Assembly: GCA_003260075.1 (NCBI GenBank)
Contig: QLIY01000539.1
Location: 12,896 to 76,895, forward strand
Direction of reading: 5' to 3'
From: Phallusia mammillata
Taxonomy: Eukaryota; Chordata; Ascidiacea; Phlebobranchia; Ascidiidae
DNA length: 64,000 bases
Below the pieces are notes generated by a model that had not been told where the DNA came from, searched no databases, and saw only the letters and a list, made by a program, of their open reading frames with translations. Within the stretch, counting starts at the first letter, position 1, and every line of letters begins with the position of its first letter. The position numbers and the translations under genes were made by a program. Shown in pieces: positions 11,316 through 24,128 of this stretch.

Positions 11316-13740
11316 TCCAAATCAGGTGTGTTTTTAGCCTTTACTGAACCTCATGTACTTTAATGTAACAAATATATAGTCATACACTGTGTATATATTT
11401 ACAACAAACATTAAACAAACCCTGTAAAACAATGATAAACAAAATTTGTGATAACCTTGAACAAAATAAACACATAGTTAAATTATTCTAGCATTATTAG
11501 TGCCTTGTTCACAGTAAAATACAAACATTTCAGGGTTCTCCATTAATGTTGGTTTGTTTTATGTTTAAATTGCAGGTTTTGGATGCCACAGCACACACAA
11601 GTTAGTTGAACCACGTTTATTATATAACAAGAATGTATTGTGTCTGTATTAAACAAAATTGAGTTGAGTTGACTTTATTGTAATGCCTTAGCAACAAAAT
11701 TATGACCACAATATAAATGAAGCATAAATCGAGTTAACAGTTACCTGTTTCACTAGTCACAACAATACTGAAAATACCCTATTATTTAAAACAATATACG
11801 CTGTTACTCGTCAACTAGTATTTTGTAAAATATTACATATTATATTGCCATGTTAATCATAACAAATAGTTAGAAACTTTGACAATGAACATAGGTAGTT
11901 ATATAATTTCAGATGAGTTTTTACACATTGTTTTAAAATTTAAAAATGCTAACCTAAATTAGTAAAACTGACATAAATATTTGATAAATTATCCCACTGG
12001 GAAACGGCGACCGGTATTGAAAAATACTTAAAAAAATGACAAAAAATGCTTACTCTTGCAAATATATTTTGCATGCATGCACTATACGGTGATTTTTTTT
12101 GCGATTCTTTTTACTTTCCTTTGTTGTCGTTTGTTAATTGTTACGACACCTCTCGTTTTCGTAAAACCCAAACATTGGCTTCCGTCGCGTTCCTTTCTTT
12201 TTTAATCCGGACCTGCACTGAGAATCGGTAGTGGAACGATTCGGTTGTTTATGAATTACCAACCAAAGTTGAAGCTGTGTAGTGTCGGATGAAAGTGATT
12301 CATAAAAAAAAGCTTTTGTTTAATTTTGTTTTTCTATGTAACAAAGCTATTTTTATCTTGCCTTTTTGTTGGAAAGATTCGATTGCTTTATTTGTCATAC
12401 AACTATATCATTCAGTATAGGCATGCTTTGTTATGTAATCTTGTAAATCGCAAAAGGTATTTTCGTTTGCTCAGCAGAATAAAATATTGTTCAAAATGAT
12501 GAATTTAATTCTACACTATCTAGTAAAATATCAGCTCGGAAGGCCGCTCGCAAGAACGTTTTGTCTATTTTTTTCAATTGCAGTTGCTAAAAAAATTGTT
12601 GTTCTGTATTGTGTTGTATAAGCAATAAACAACAACATTTGCTTAAGACACAGAATTCGGAAACAGCTGCAAAAATGCCACAGTTGAAAATACGCCAAAT
12701 TAAAACCAACATTGGGTACAAAGGTAAAAGAGCGCAGCAACTGCACCTATTTGACTATTTTTTAGCGAAGGGCAACGCGACTCGATTTGACAACATGGGT
12801 GGATACCAGCAGGTTTTAAGTTGGTGACAATTGAAAAAAAAAACTATCCTCTGTTTCCCTGGCCGTTGATACGTCAGCCATAATACTTATTGTGGTCGAA
12901 TCGGACCAACACCCAACCAAAACTGTTTTGAAAAATCACATTTTCGGTCACATAACTCGGTGCTTCAAATCAACTTGTATGGCGTCACAAATTCTGACAC
13001 CAACAAAAATTATTGCTAAACTTACGCATCAAAATGCCATTTCTTATTTACTCCAAAATATGTTTTAGCCCAATAAGCTCTTTTAGTAAACGACTGTATG
13101 CCGAAAAGGTTACGAAAATTCAAAAAAAAACGTTTTGTCATCTTATCAAGCTAAATCCATGTAGGTACATGAAATTTATGGATAATGTAAATCCAACAGA
13201 TCACTAATGTTGGCCTACCATACGTCCTGGGGGGGGGGTTTATTTATTAAAGAATACAGGTTTTCCTTTTTTTTAAATACAACTTATTTTAATGCTGTGA
13301 TAAACGTTAAACTGTATCCAAACTATTGTATACCGTTTAATTTGGGGGGGGGGTCAAAATATGTTTTAGCCCAATAAGCTCTTTTAGTAAACGACTGTAC
13401 GCCGAAAAAGTTAGGGAAATTAAAAAAAACGTTTTGTCATCTTATCAAGCTAAATCCATGTAGGTATATGAAATTTATGGATAATGTAAATCCAACAGAT
13501 CACTAATGATATTCAACAACTTAAAAAACACTTGAATTAAAAAAGTCAAGGGGGGGGGGCGATGGAAATATGGTAGGCCTAACTAATGATATTCAACAAC
13601 TTAAAAAACACTTGAATTAAAAAAGTCAAAACGCTGCCTTGAAAATTACGTGACCTTTTCCTCTCGATCGTTTTTTTTTACTTTATTTCGACAAAATTTA
13701 CGCGAAAAGAGCGGGATTACTACATAAAGATAGTTAAAAG
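11316..13740. other. Region between ABHD17 and GUCY1B1
   Basis: Contains the ABHD17 5' flank and the downstream flank of GUCY1B1 (both genes read leftward). I see no supported coding frame. The right half (13054-13630) is a patchwork of duplicated segments separated by three G-runs. Confidence 0.55.
13054..13630. repeat. Nested duplicates with three 10-G runs
   Basis: Segment 13054-13209 recurs as 13355-13509 with scattered substitutions. Between them lie G-runs at 13229-13238 and 13344-13353 bracketing an unrelated 105-bp fragment. A further copy pair, 13502-13549 and 13582-13629, surrounds the run at 13550-13559. The words GGCCTACCATA near 13213 and TATGGTAGGCC near 13569 are inverted copies of each other, so one fragment may be placed backwards. 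Confidence 0.7.
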
Positions 13741-16700
13741 TTAGAGATGTGTTTCATCAATGTGCCTTCGGTTAAGAAGATACATTTGCATTGGTTCAGA
13801 TTTTCCTTTCATCTGAATTGGACCTCGATAGTCAAACTTGAAATGAGGACTGTAGCATTCCGGCGACTGCAAACTCCTAAATTTTATGAATAACAGAATA
13901 TTTTAATCAAAAACATAAGTGCCAGAGAACTTGTGTGTAAAGAATACATCATGCAGACGTTTTAACAGTCACTGCTTTTATCATCAGTGCAGGATGTCAA
14001 TAGAGCTATGGAACATGGTTTATATGAGCACTTGGGAAAAAGGTGATTGCAAGGTATGTGAAGTGACGTCACAGACAGAAACACGGAACTGGCGATTAGA
14101 AGGGGGGTGTTCACAAAAAGATAAGAACCGGAAGAGAATATTTGATTTTTTACAAAACTACTAGATCTTATTGACCCAGATTAATAGTAGAGCTACAAAG
14201 ATAAGAACTTACACCAGACAAAGTTTGCTAAATACCGATGGGTGGCGTAAAAAGAAGTTGTTCGAATCGGGTTAGGGTTAGAAGGGGGGGGGGTGGCGTT
14301 CAAAAAAAGATAAGAACCGGAACAGAATATTTGATTTTTTACAAAACTACTAGATCTTATTGACCCAAATTAATAGTAGAGCTACAAAGATAAGAACTCA
14401 CATCAGAAAAAGTTTGCTAAATAGCGATGGGTGGCGTAAAAAGAAGTTGTTCGAATCGGGTTAGGGTTAGAAACTAAATGCAACGTTTTGAACCAGGTTT
14501 GCAACGTTTTCGTAATTTGCATTTGAAATATTTGCGAATGCTCTTTACGTCACTTAGCGTTATTTAGCAAACCTGAGTGGTGTGAGTTTTTGTGTTAGTA
14601 GATTTTCCTAAACTAATACATAACGGAATAACTTATACTTTTGAAGAGGTAAGTCTATCTCACACTTGAAAACTATTTATTCACGCACCAAAAATGGAGT
14701 ACTGGGTTACCATGTGTTTTTTTTGCCTAAAATATACTTTTTGTCAAAACACAGGTGCCACCACATGCAAATTTCCAATTTATGGTCACAAATACATAAT
14801 AAGTTAGTAGAAAGCATAAAATATGTTTTATTTGTTAAAAAACATGTTAAAAAATGCCCCGTCCTGTGCAACCAACCTGTACGTATATTCTGATACGTTG
14901 ATTTTTCCTGTCATGCCAGTGGTTTCACAACGCGACGCGATATTCACAGTGTTTCCGAACAAACAGTAGCGCGGTGTCCTCTGTCCAATAACACCTGTCA
15001 CAACATCACCAGTGTGTACACCTATAGTCACCTGAAAGAGAAAAATTGTTAAAAAAGAAAATGGCGCAGTAAATTGTTGCACGAAATTATCTTGTTCCAT
15101 TATGCCGCAAAGTTTTTACCAACACTGTATTGTAAAACTCGCATTTCGAATTTTAATAGAAAGCTTAAAATTTCACACAAAGCTTTTCACCTGCTTAACA
15201 AAAAACAAGGTTTTAGGTTTACATTTCACACGAACACAATCAGGACTGACGTAAATTAACCTTTGAAACTGTAAATTCACTAAATGTTATAGGTCATAAA
15301 TTTTGTGGTGTGTAACCTACAAACAATAAGATATTTTCATGTTTTTCTTGGGAAAAAAAATCAGTAACTAAAATGTAAAAGCATCGAGTCAATAAATGAT
15401 AAGCTGCAGACAGTGCACGCTGTTTCAATCTATAAGGTCTCATGCACTAACCAATACGACCGATCTCTTGTCACTAGCTGCACTGATGAGACCTTATATG
15501 TCGAAACAGTGTGCACTGTCTGCAGTAACTAAAATGTTTCAAAATGCACAATGATATTATAACCTGTATTGGCATTCCATCAATAAGTATTTGTTCACTT
15601 AGCTCCATCATGTCCAACGCAAGTTGACAAATGTGACGCGAGTTATCGGTGCAATGTTCAGGAAGTCCACTTACTGCCATATATTTGTCACCAACTGTTT
15701 CCACCTATGATATTAATACGAATCAACAAGCAGTATCATCATAAACGTACCAACGCTACCGGTGCGGATCATTCTGGATGAGCACGTAGTTTGATTAATG
15801 ACATAGACCAGGGTGGTTCAAAACCCTGCACGCGGGCCACATCGAACACTTTCAGCATGCAACCATCGAATTATATTGTATTATAGACTACGCCTCTAAA
15901 ACAGTCGCCTATCATCAGAGTACAGGCCATGTGTAACTAGTAACAATGCCTTTGATAAAGTGTCAAATTGGACAACCATTATTAAATTACTACTTTTTTA
16001 TTTCACTTATTATATTCCACAAAATCGATATATTTAGGAGATTGACATTTTTACACGGGCGATATATGTTCAGTATCTTTTAGGCAATAGCCTATTTGAC
16101 AACTGAGTGAGACAAGCGCTGCTTTATTATAATTACAACAAGGTTATTTTTTACCTTGTAAACGTATGGATTTTTCTTCGGGTCAGATAGTCCATCAAAT
16201 TTCGTATAAACCGTATTCAGTAACTTGACTATTTTCATCGCTCCTTCCGATGTGCTGTGTTTGGCGCAAAACTAAAAAAAACATGTTAACCTGGAAGACT
16301 CATATTGATTTTTGTCGGTACAAGGCGAAACCTTACCTTTCCAAAATCGACCAGTCCACTAAACAATATTGTGACACTGTCGAATCGCATTGGTGGTACT
16401 TGTCGTTTGTGACGTAACTCGTTGGCGACCCAGTGTGGTAGAACAGCGTAAAGAAGTCTTGAAGTAAAATTGATAATGCACATTTGTTTGATAAAATAGA
16501 AAGACATCTCAGCTTCCTGGAACTTGTTGAAAGCTAGTTCGGTCATTACAGAGTTTTGGTAATTTTGAAGATGCTCTAATTAGCGCACATATATTTATTA
16601 CATCGGAGACAAGAATGTAACTGGTGTTCACGAAATACACGTCATCTAAATTACAATACGCCTGGCCCATTGAATGCGCCACGCCGAATCAGCCGGCTTT

Positions 16701-19700
16701 CAATGGGCCTGGCGTACTGTGATTTATATATGAGTGTGCCGTGATCGGGGGGGGGGGACGCTTAAAGGGCTGATCCCAGTTATGAATTTATGTTCATCTT
16801 ACACGTTATCTATGTTCTAATTACGTAACATATCGTTTTTAAGAGACAAATTTATGCAAAGAACAAGAGCCAACCCCAGATCAGTTTGAACTTATTAGAG
16901 ACAAGAATACAATAATTTATTTTGTAAATAGAAGCTTAGTTTTTTTATATCCACCCTAACATCATTTTACACAAAGTACGCTGTATTCGGCAAAGTATAT
17001 TTACTATTCGTTGACAAACTTTTTTAAGTTTTTCAGGTTAACTTACTTATCAGTCATTTTCTTTTCCCTTTCACGGGCAAGTAACGTATGCTGAAGTTTA
17101 TCTGTAAGGATTTCGAGACTTTGTGCCATTCTGTAATCCTCTTCAAATTGTTCACCCAGTAACACCAGGTCCCTTGTGGCGTCGTGAAGGGGAATGTCAC
17201 TTAAACATAGACCTCTACCAGTAAGATCCTCCGGGGGGGGGGGTACGAGGTCCCTTGTGGCATCATGAAGGGGAATGTCACTTAAACATAGACCTCTACC
17301 AGTAAGATCCTCCAAGTTCATAACGCTGAAAACAAAATCGAAGTGTTTAAACAGAACAGATTCAGACCCTCTAATATGCAGCATAGTTATATATTTTCGA
17401 TCGCTGTTTAAGTGGATAAATATTTTCAAATGTATTACCCTTATTTTTTTTTGTAAAGAATGACCACAAGTTTACAACATAAAAATCTGCAACATTGTCT
17501 GCATGTATTGTCATTTAACGTTGTTTACAAAATTGACATTACCAGACAAGATAATGTTTTAGAAAGACTGATAATACAATGGTTAACAGAAGAAATTTGT
17601 TTTTAACACAAATCTTGTTTTATGATTATTAAAACCAATGCCATTTTGTAACTTTTTACGGTACAGATTGTGCAAATATACTAAAGGTTTGCTACTGTTT
17701 ATATGAATAGTTACAATTAACAACATGAAAACCACGGTTTTCCCTAAATCATCTAATTAGGCTAGGTCTACAATTACTAAAATTCATCTTTCCAGGAATT
17801 TTTTGTTCAAACAATGCACTTCATATACTAGTCAATAAGATCACATTAAAATAGTAACTTATACATGATTCAACTATTGCCCATGTAGGGTATTAGGTCT
17901 ACCTTGGAGAACAAAGAAATAAGATTTGATCGCATTCTGGGACGTAGATCATTTGACCTTTTAACCTTAGTGACGTGTTGTCCTGTTCGGAGCGAAATCC
18001 ACTGGTTTGTCCATTGGCGTGATTTGATTGGCCCACAAGATGCGTGACGTCACTTGGCCCGTGGATGTCATTGTCATTCTCAGGAGGTTTTAAAACACCT
18101 GATTTTTTTTGTACAAATTAAATGGTTGCGATTTTTCGAGAAGGTAATTAGCGTAAAATTTCAATAATTATTGTGGTATTATAGTTATGGTACCTACTAA
18201 AGAATTCATAATGCGTAAAACAACGACTTCTGCAAAGTTGTACCTGGTTTTGTTCTCAATACAAAAACTTGGTTAATTTGCGACTTGATGCTGTCAAAAC
18301 TGAAAGGGATTCTTGGTCGAACCAGATCAAACAAATCATGGATGTGAGGACATGTTGTTGAATCTTCGTCAAATGAGGTAGTAACTAAAACATTTAAAAG
18401 ATGTGCTTGCAGCAAAAAAACGTTACGTGTCAGGCTTATATACAATAAAAACAGATTTAATGTAATTGCATTGCACAACATTATTTTGTTTTTTGTTTAC
18501 CTGGTTTTTGACTAAATGGGCATTGGGAATTCTGTGTCGAGTTTTGTGAAGAAACGAAGGAGGGTTGCAGATCGGGAACGACTCGTGATATTGATGCACC
18601 GGCCTGATGAACCACCATATCTTCATCAAACATCATGTGAAAGGGAAGAGCCTGTTAATTACAAATGTCTATGCTGTTTTCTAATGAAACACTGAATACA
18701 CTGCATAGCAACATCGCTCTCGTTAGACGCAACTATAAAACTTAAAACAGAGGTTTTCAACGGGGGAACATTTAATCCTAGTAAGTAAATTTGTCATGCT
18801 GTAAGGGTTAGTATACGCAAGCACTTTTTAGGTGTTCATTTTTTCTAGGCGAGTTTGATTAACACTTTTAAAAGTATAGCCGAGCAAAAAGGTTGGAATG
18901 TTTTTTTTGGAAACCTTGCAGAATGTTTTTGGTCCAATAATTGGTTCCATTTCTGCCATTTCATCTTCAATCACCGCAAGATCTCTGTGTTTTGGATCCG
19001 AAAGTGTCCCGGATGTAGCGACTATCTCAAGTTGCACGTGATCACAACCATCACCTTTGCGTTTTATGACCTGTAATTGTATCAGGTGGTTTATCAATAG
19101 AGTGTGCTTTATTATATATTATTCAGCTGTTGCAGTGATTTTAAGCTAATTGGAAAACTGTTAGTTTACAAACTATTATACCGAACACCCAAAATTAACC
19201 ACAAAACATCGCGGAATTAAATAACAAAAGCAGAAAATATTTTTTCTGTCTCTTCCATATAATACAATACCAACATCCAAATAGGTTTAAATATTGAAAT
19301 TTACGTTTGTGTTTTTAAAACTTGGAAACATACTGGAACATTCTCCTAAAAACCATAGTTTGTTAAACGACACTAATGCTTTATTGTGAATCTAGGTTAA
19401 CATTTAAATTCGGTTGCACAAGTTACGGGAACACTTCAGCTTACCTTTACATCAGTTTCAGTGTTGTGAATTTGCAGTGTAACCGTCTTTACAATACCGA
19501 TAACGATATTTTCCAGACCATCCCGTTCAGAGTAGTAGTGCAAAATAAGCGAATTCTCCTTTTCTCCATTAGTGCATCGAAAACTGGGCGCTCTCATACC
19601 GGGGTATATTGAACTAAGGTGGTCATGCAAAGCATCAAGATTCTGAAAGTTTTTTTTGGTATTTTTATGAACAGGTAATATAGCGACAAAGAGTACGTCG

Positions 19701-20576
19701 ATTTTTACGTCCACGCGGTGGCGATGTGGAGCTCATACAATATTGCTGTTTTCGCGAAACATTGGAGCACCCCGTAAAACGATTTAAACGTGAACTAAGT
19801 CCAGAAAAAGAAGTAGTGTAACAATGTCTATTCTGGACACGAAATAAAGTAAACCTTTCACATAATTTTCAATAACTAGGAGCTCGATTATTGTCATTCT
19901 CCAACCTCAAGAAATTCACGAACGCTCGAGCCTAAGGTTCTCATAATGACGTCATAACCAGCCTCCTCACAAAAGAGAAAGAAAAAGTTTCCAAAAAGTT
20001 CGAGAATTTTGCTCGCGTCGGTTTCTGTACGAAATATGATGTAAAATAATATACTTAAATTTTCGTGAAAATGTTGTACTGTACACATAGTTCAGGTCAT
20101 AAGTGAAAGAAAATCGATCAGAATTTGTTACCAATTCGTAGGTCATATGTCTTACTCAGCACAACGCTAGCGGCTTTAACGAGGTCGAATGTGCAAATGT
20201 CGTCGTAAATCATTCGTTGGATGAACTGGCCTTGTAACGAGAGATCAGCTTCATTTCTGTGAGCAAAGCCAAAAGTTTAACCCGTCTGCAGCTGGGTGTC
20301 CTTACAGTAAAACACGCTTAATTTGTACCAATAATCTAAATAGGTTTGATAATTTTCATTCCAAGCTTTGAACATGCTTTTACAACATACTATATTATAG
20401 GGTGTGTTGACATATATATTGCAAACATTACAAACTTACTTTATCCTTTCCCAGGTTTCTTCACCGTAATTCCGCAGCACCAACTGTTCCAAGGCATAAT
20501 TTACAAACCCGTACTAAAAATAAAAGTTTGATCACAAAAATAATATTCTTTGACGTTTAACACAATTTCTTACCAT
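13741..20576 (-). CDS. GUCY1B1: Soluble guanylate cyclase beta-1 subunit
   Basis: Fifteen coding exons (minus): 20574-20576, 20440-20513, 20156-20256, 19906-20024, 19445-19642, 18915-19070, 18501-18651, 18244-18384, 17903-18098, 17047-17325, 16337-16457, 16155-16271, 15564-15704, 14877-15031, 13741-13876. After removing an 81-nt false repeat in exon 10 the protein is 668 residues (human 619). It is the haem-binding half of the NO receptor, which with an alpha subunit makes cGMP in the cytosol. The H-NOX domain has the proximal haem ligand at exactly His105 (NLDALHDHL) and Y-x-S-x-R at 135-139. A PAS-like region, coiled coil (about 380-446) and cyclase domain follow. The cyclase has beta-type features: FSGLVDF (Gly where alpha has the metal Asp), Glu527 in VETVGDKYM, and Cys595 in PRYCLFGNT. 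The extra length lies in an Asn/Gln/Ser-rich linker before CLRLKGQM-type sequence. Exon 1 contributes only the ATG. Confidence 0.96.
14110..14472. repeat. Duplicate flanking a 10-G run in a GUCY1B1 intron
   Basis: Segment about 14110-14284 recurs as about 14299-14472, with the G-run at 14284-14293. Differences include AGAGAATATTT versus CAGAATATTT and ATACCGATGG versus ATAGCGATGG. Lies in the last GUCY1B1 intron. Confidence 0.75.
15404..15525. mobile_element. Fold-back element, family copy 1
   Basis: The two halves are imperfect reverse complements with arms of about 42 bp (CTGCAGACAGTGCACGCTG outward, ending CAGTGTGCACTGTCTGCAG). A second copy of the family lies at 43903-44006 in NEK1. The word CAGTAACTAAAATGT occurs about 40 bp to the left and again immediately to the right. 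Lies in the intron 15032-15563 of GUCY1B1. Confidence 0.75.
16659..16757. repeat. Hairpin repeat followed by an 11-G run
   Basis: CGCCTGGCCCATTGAA (from 16659) pairs with TTCAATGGGCCTGGCG (to 16714) around a GC-rich loop. It is followed by GTGATTTATATATGAGTGTG. A related hairpin and tail (GTGATTTATAAATGAGTGTG) occur near 62505-62575. The G-run 16747-16757 truncates the tail; no duplicate is visible to its right. Confidence 0.55.
17167..17313. repeat. False 81-nt tandem in GUCY1B1 exon 10 around an 11-G run
   Basis: Copy 17167-17232 recurs as 17248-17313, with G at 17233-17243. The copies differ at GCGTCGTG versus GCATCATG, both silent in the protein. The offset is 81 nt, so the exon stays open and would encode a Pro run between two copies of [23 protein letters not shown]-type sequence (first 20 residues shared). 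Family members have this segment once, so the second copy is an allelic assembly artefact. Confidence 0.85.
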
Positions 20577-21589
20577 TTTATCTCGAACAGATAAAGAACC
20601 TGTATCTTATCCCAAAACAAAACAAAGCTGTTTCAATTATCTTCGAAAAACGTCAACGGCTTAAAACGGTCGACACTACAAATCCCTTTTGCAAACTTTG
20701 ATTTTATTATCTCCGAATGGAAAAATCTTTCACAATAAGCTTTAGTCGAAAAACGTACACCTCATTTGTGACACTATTTCGGTCTAATAAAAACTGTACA
20801 TTTTTACCCTGCATATTGGGGTAAAACTGTTTTCGCACAATCATAAACCAATGGCACATAAACAAACGATTTCTGAACTCGGCTTGTTGCGGTAAAATAT
20901 AGTCCTGCCTACAACGGTACTCCAGCAAATAATTACACAGACAAATATTTGATCAGTCTGTTATGCTGCCCAGTATCAGAAGCTGTTTGCCGCAACGAAA
21001 ATAAAACCAACAACATTCACCGTATCTCACTATTGGACAATCTATTGACTAGGGACATGTTTTCTACTGTTATGTCACAAACCGACACCACTGTTTTTCT
21101 CGAATTCTAAACAATGCGAACAATTTGTGTCAAAATCTACAGTAATTCTGGTGAGTAATAGACTCGTTCATTTGGACGCACGATCGCACAGTAAGGTATC
21201 ATGTTTCAGTAATTGCAGATCGTAAACTGAACACTGGCTTGCAGTTTTTTTTAGTTCGTGTGTGGCAGGTAAATGTCTCCTGAAAGAACAAGATGATAAA
21301 GTATCTGGTTGCAACTGCTATGTGCTGAATCTTTCATGCGTTTAGGTGAGAACAAAAGCTAAGCTATGAAGCTTTGTGTCTCTTTAATTCATTCAATACT
21401 AAATTCATCTGTCGACATTCCATACAGCATAACTTCCGGCTTGGTGAATATTTTAGCTCAATATTGCACTGCTATTCGTTTCATTTTACAAAATAAATTA
21501 AACTTATCTAAACTACTTAGTCCAACTAAGATGTGGGAAAAATCTAATCGACGCTGAACTAAAAATCAGATTTAAATAATGTGATTTTT

Positions 21590-21883
21590 TCATTTTCCTA
21601 CTCTCAATGACCTCGTATCCGTGGCTGCGTAAAATACCACAGGTTGCAAAATCTTTCTTGGCCAAGACGCAACATCCGACACGGGTCTATATTGAGCATA
21701 TGGTCCCAATTCGCGGACTGTAATTAGCAGCTCGTTGGGTGACGGCATAGCAGTCTCCATCGACAGACAGAATTTCTGCCCTTCCGTGTCAGGTGGATGC
21801 CGCGTATGCATGGTGACCCTTGCTTTGGGAATTACTGGTGGATTGATCAATAGAATTGATTTCTCGCCTCGTAAGTCGGCCAC
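21590..21883 (-). CDS. Unassigned open frame, possible exon
   Basis: A 97-codon open frame on the minus strand, richer in G+C than its surroundings. It contains segments such as VTMHTRHPPDTEGQKFCLS and ELGPYAQYRPVSDVAS and ends shortly after a GAGA|GTAGGA donor-like site. I recognise no family. There is no ATG at the head of the frame, so if real it would be an internal exon. Chance openness cannot be excluded. Confidence 0.2.
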   Translation of the reverse strand: MADLRGEKSILLINPPVIPKARVTMHTRHPPDTEGQKFCLSMETAMPSPNELLITVRELGPYAQYRPVSDVASWPRKILQPVVFYAATDTRSLRVGK

Positions 21884-22282
21884 GCACTATCGCTATCTGC
21901 TAAGCTCCGACGTCGCAGCTTGATTGATCTTTCGCAGTTTTTAAAAAGCCGCTACATAAAACATTGTCCTTCCTGTATAATTCACTATAAGAAGCATCGC
22001 ATTCCTCAAGACGTGTGCTATTTGTAGACATATGCAGAAGTATATTACGTGTATTTCAATGACGTTTTCATTTTTTATGGCATTCACAAACTGCAATTAC
22101 AAGGCCAAGAACTATAAGACAAAGTTATGTGTGCCAGTCAACACTACAGCAAAAAGTGTGCTGTAGTTTTCTGTAAGATGTTTGTACACAACAAATCAAT
22201 CTGATCAAAAAGTATTTGAAAAGCGGCACATGTAGGCTATAACCCACACTGAAAATTGGTACAATTAACTACGATGCGTTTT

Positions 22283-22502
22283 GTCATGTTACGTCAAATT
22301 TGAAACAAATTCGATGTAAACATTATTGTTACTTGCCTGCTGCAACGTGTCTGATATATACTCTTGGTTAAACTTAAAAGCAATGGGGGGGGGGTATGCG
22401 TTATCATGTTCTGCAATTTGAAACAAATTCGATGTAAACATTATTGTTACTTGGCTGCTGCAACGTGTCTGATATATACTCTTGGTTAAACTTAAAAGCA
22501 AT
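22283..22502. repeat. Duplicate flanking a 10-G run
   Basis: Segment about 22283-22384 recurs as about 22401-22502, with the G-run at 22385-22394. The copies differ by few substitutions (TTGCCTGCTG versus TTGGCTGCTG). Confidence 0.75.
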
Positions 22503-23124
22503 TAGTGTTCGGTGTTTTTTAAATCTAAATTAAAATCGATTTGCAAAGAAGCAACGGACCAAAATTGTCTTCGACCTATTTAAGCAACTGCATTAAAATC
22601 CTAAAGGCAGAGCACATACAACCCTTTAGCTGTACATACTTTTATATCCAGCGAATAAAAACAAACTGTCCAGACGCCAAGAACCACACCTAAACCTAAT
22701 CGTGTGATATTTTAAACAATCTCATGTAACTTCCCAAAACCATACGAATATAGACTACTGAGCGACCACCGAAGATTGCCTGGGATGGGAAAATGTCACC
22801 GACAAACAAATATAAATCTGTCACATGTAGTTGAATAGGTAAGCAAATAAGTTTATGGCCTATTTCGGGAACGTAACGGTATGTCGCCATTCCACAGCGT
22901 TGGTGGGCTAAAGTTGCCGAAGTAAAATGTGTTGGTGGCATATTAAGCGAACACCTTTAAACAACTTAAGTAAATCTGCCTTCATTGTTAGCTTTGTACA
23001 CAATTCACGGTTTTAAAGATTTTAACAAGAAACAAACAAGCCAATATATTTGTGAAAACACAACGTTTTGACAATCCTACGTAATTCTTCAAAAAATCAT
23101 TTTGACAGAATGACATTAGAATTC

Positions 23125-24021
23125 TCGATACAGTATGTTCTTTACAAATATGTTCGCTTATCTGTTTCTTAGTTTTGTTTCACGAAGAAATCTGTTTATT
23201 GGTTTCAGAGTAGGCCTGGCATTTTTTTACAGCCCAAAGTGATTACATTATTGTCAGAGATTATGCACGACGATTTTATTCAACTAACGAATAATCCAGT
23301 TTTAAAGGATTGAAACAAACACTGGTTGCATTTGAACAAACACTGCATTTTGCCTACATCTTAACATGAATTTGTCTACGGCGCCACAAAGCTATTGTAT
23401 TTTGTGCATAATATTTAAATTGATTTAGTAACAATTGCTAACGATATTTGTAAATTTTTAATGTCCACGCAAATTTTGAAAGGAGTAGCCTACATGCCTT
23501 TACAAAAGATGACGTGTGGTTGACTTAGACAGCAGTATTTCCCACTTGAAATGCCTGTAACTGTGTAGTTAAGCAACCAACCAATGGCGGTTTTATTAGG
23601 GGGGGGGGGTCGAAACAGTATGTTCTTTACAAATATGTTCGCTTATCTGTTTCTTATTTTTGTTTCACGAAGAAATCTATTTATTGGTTTCAGAGTAGGC
23701 CTGGCATTTTTTTACAGCCAAAAGTGATTACATTATTGTCAGAGATTATACACGACGATTTTATTCAACTAACGAATAATCCAGTTTTAAAGGATTGAAA
23801 GAAACACTGATTACAACTTAACCTGAATGTCTACGGCGCCGCAAAGTTATTGTATACAATTGCTAACGATATTTGTAATTTTTTAATGTCCACGCAAATT
23901 TTACTAAAAGGAGTACATGCCTTTACAAAAGATGACGCGTGGTTGACCTAGACAGCAGTATTTCCCACTTAATATGCCTGTAACTGTGTAGTTAAGCAAC
24001 CAACCAATGGCGGTTTTATTA
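23125..24021. repeat. Long duplicate flanking an 11-G run
   Basis: Segment 23125-23598 (474 bp) recurs as about 23610-24021 (412 bp), with the G-run at 23599-23609. The second copy has substitutions and several deletions of up to a few tens of bases. The pair samples two clearly divergent haplotypes. Confidence 0.8.
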
Positions 24022-24128
24022 TTTGTAACTATCTTGGTTTTGTCTTTGGCTATTCTGTAACGTATAGGCGTCCACGAATTTTAAAATAGCGGTCATTTCA
24101 TTTTATTAGTTGCAACGTTTTGAATAGG

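Noticed and set aside
14258-14475. GGGTTAGGGTTAG next to a G-run, telomere-like
   Set aside because: Only two repeat units, present once per allelic copy inside a gene intron; not a telomere or a telomeric insertion of note.
15805-15900. CAGGGTGGTTCAAAACCCTG with a GCGGGCCACAT word, hAT-end-like
   Set aside because: Resembles the ends of the 46871 element, but no partner end or target duplication could be located, so it is not called as an element.
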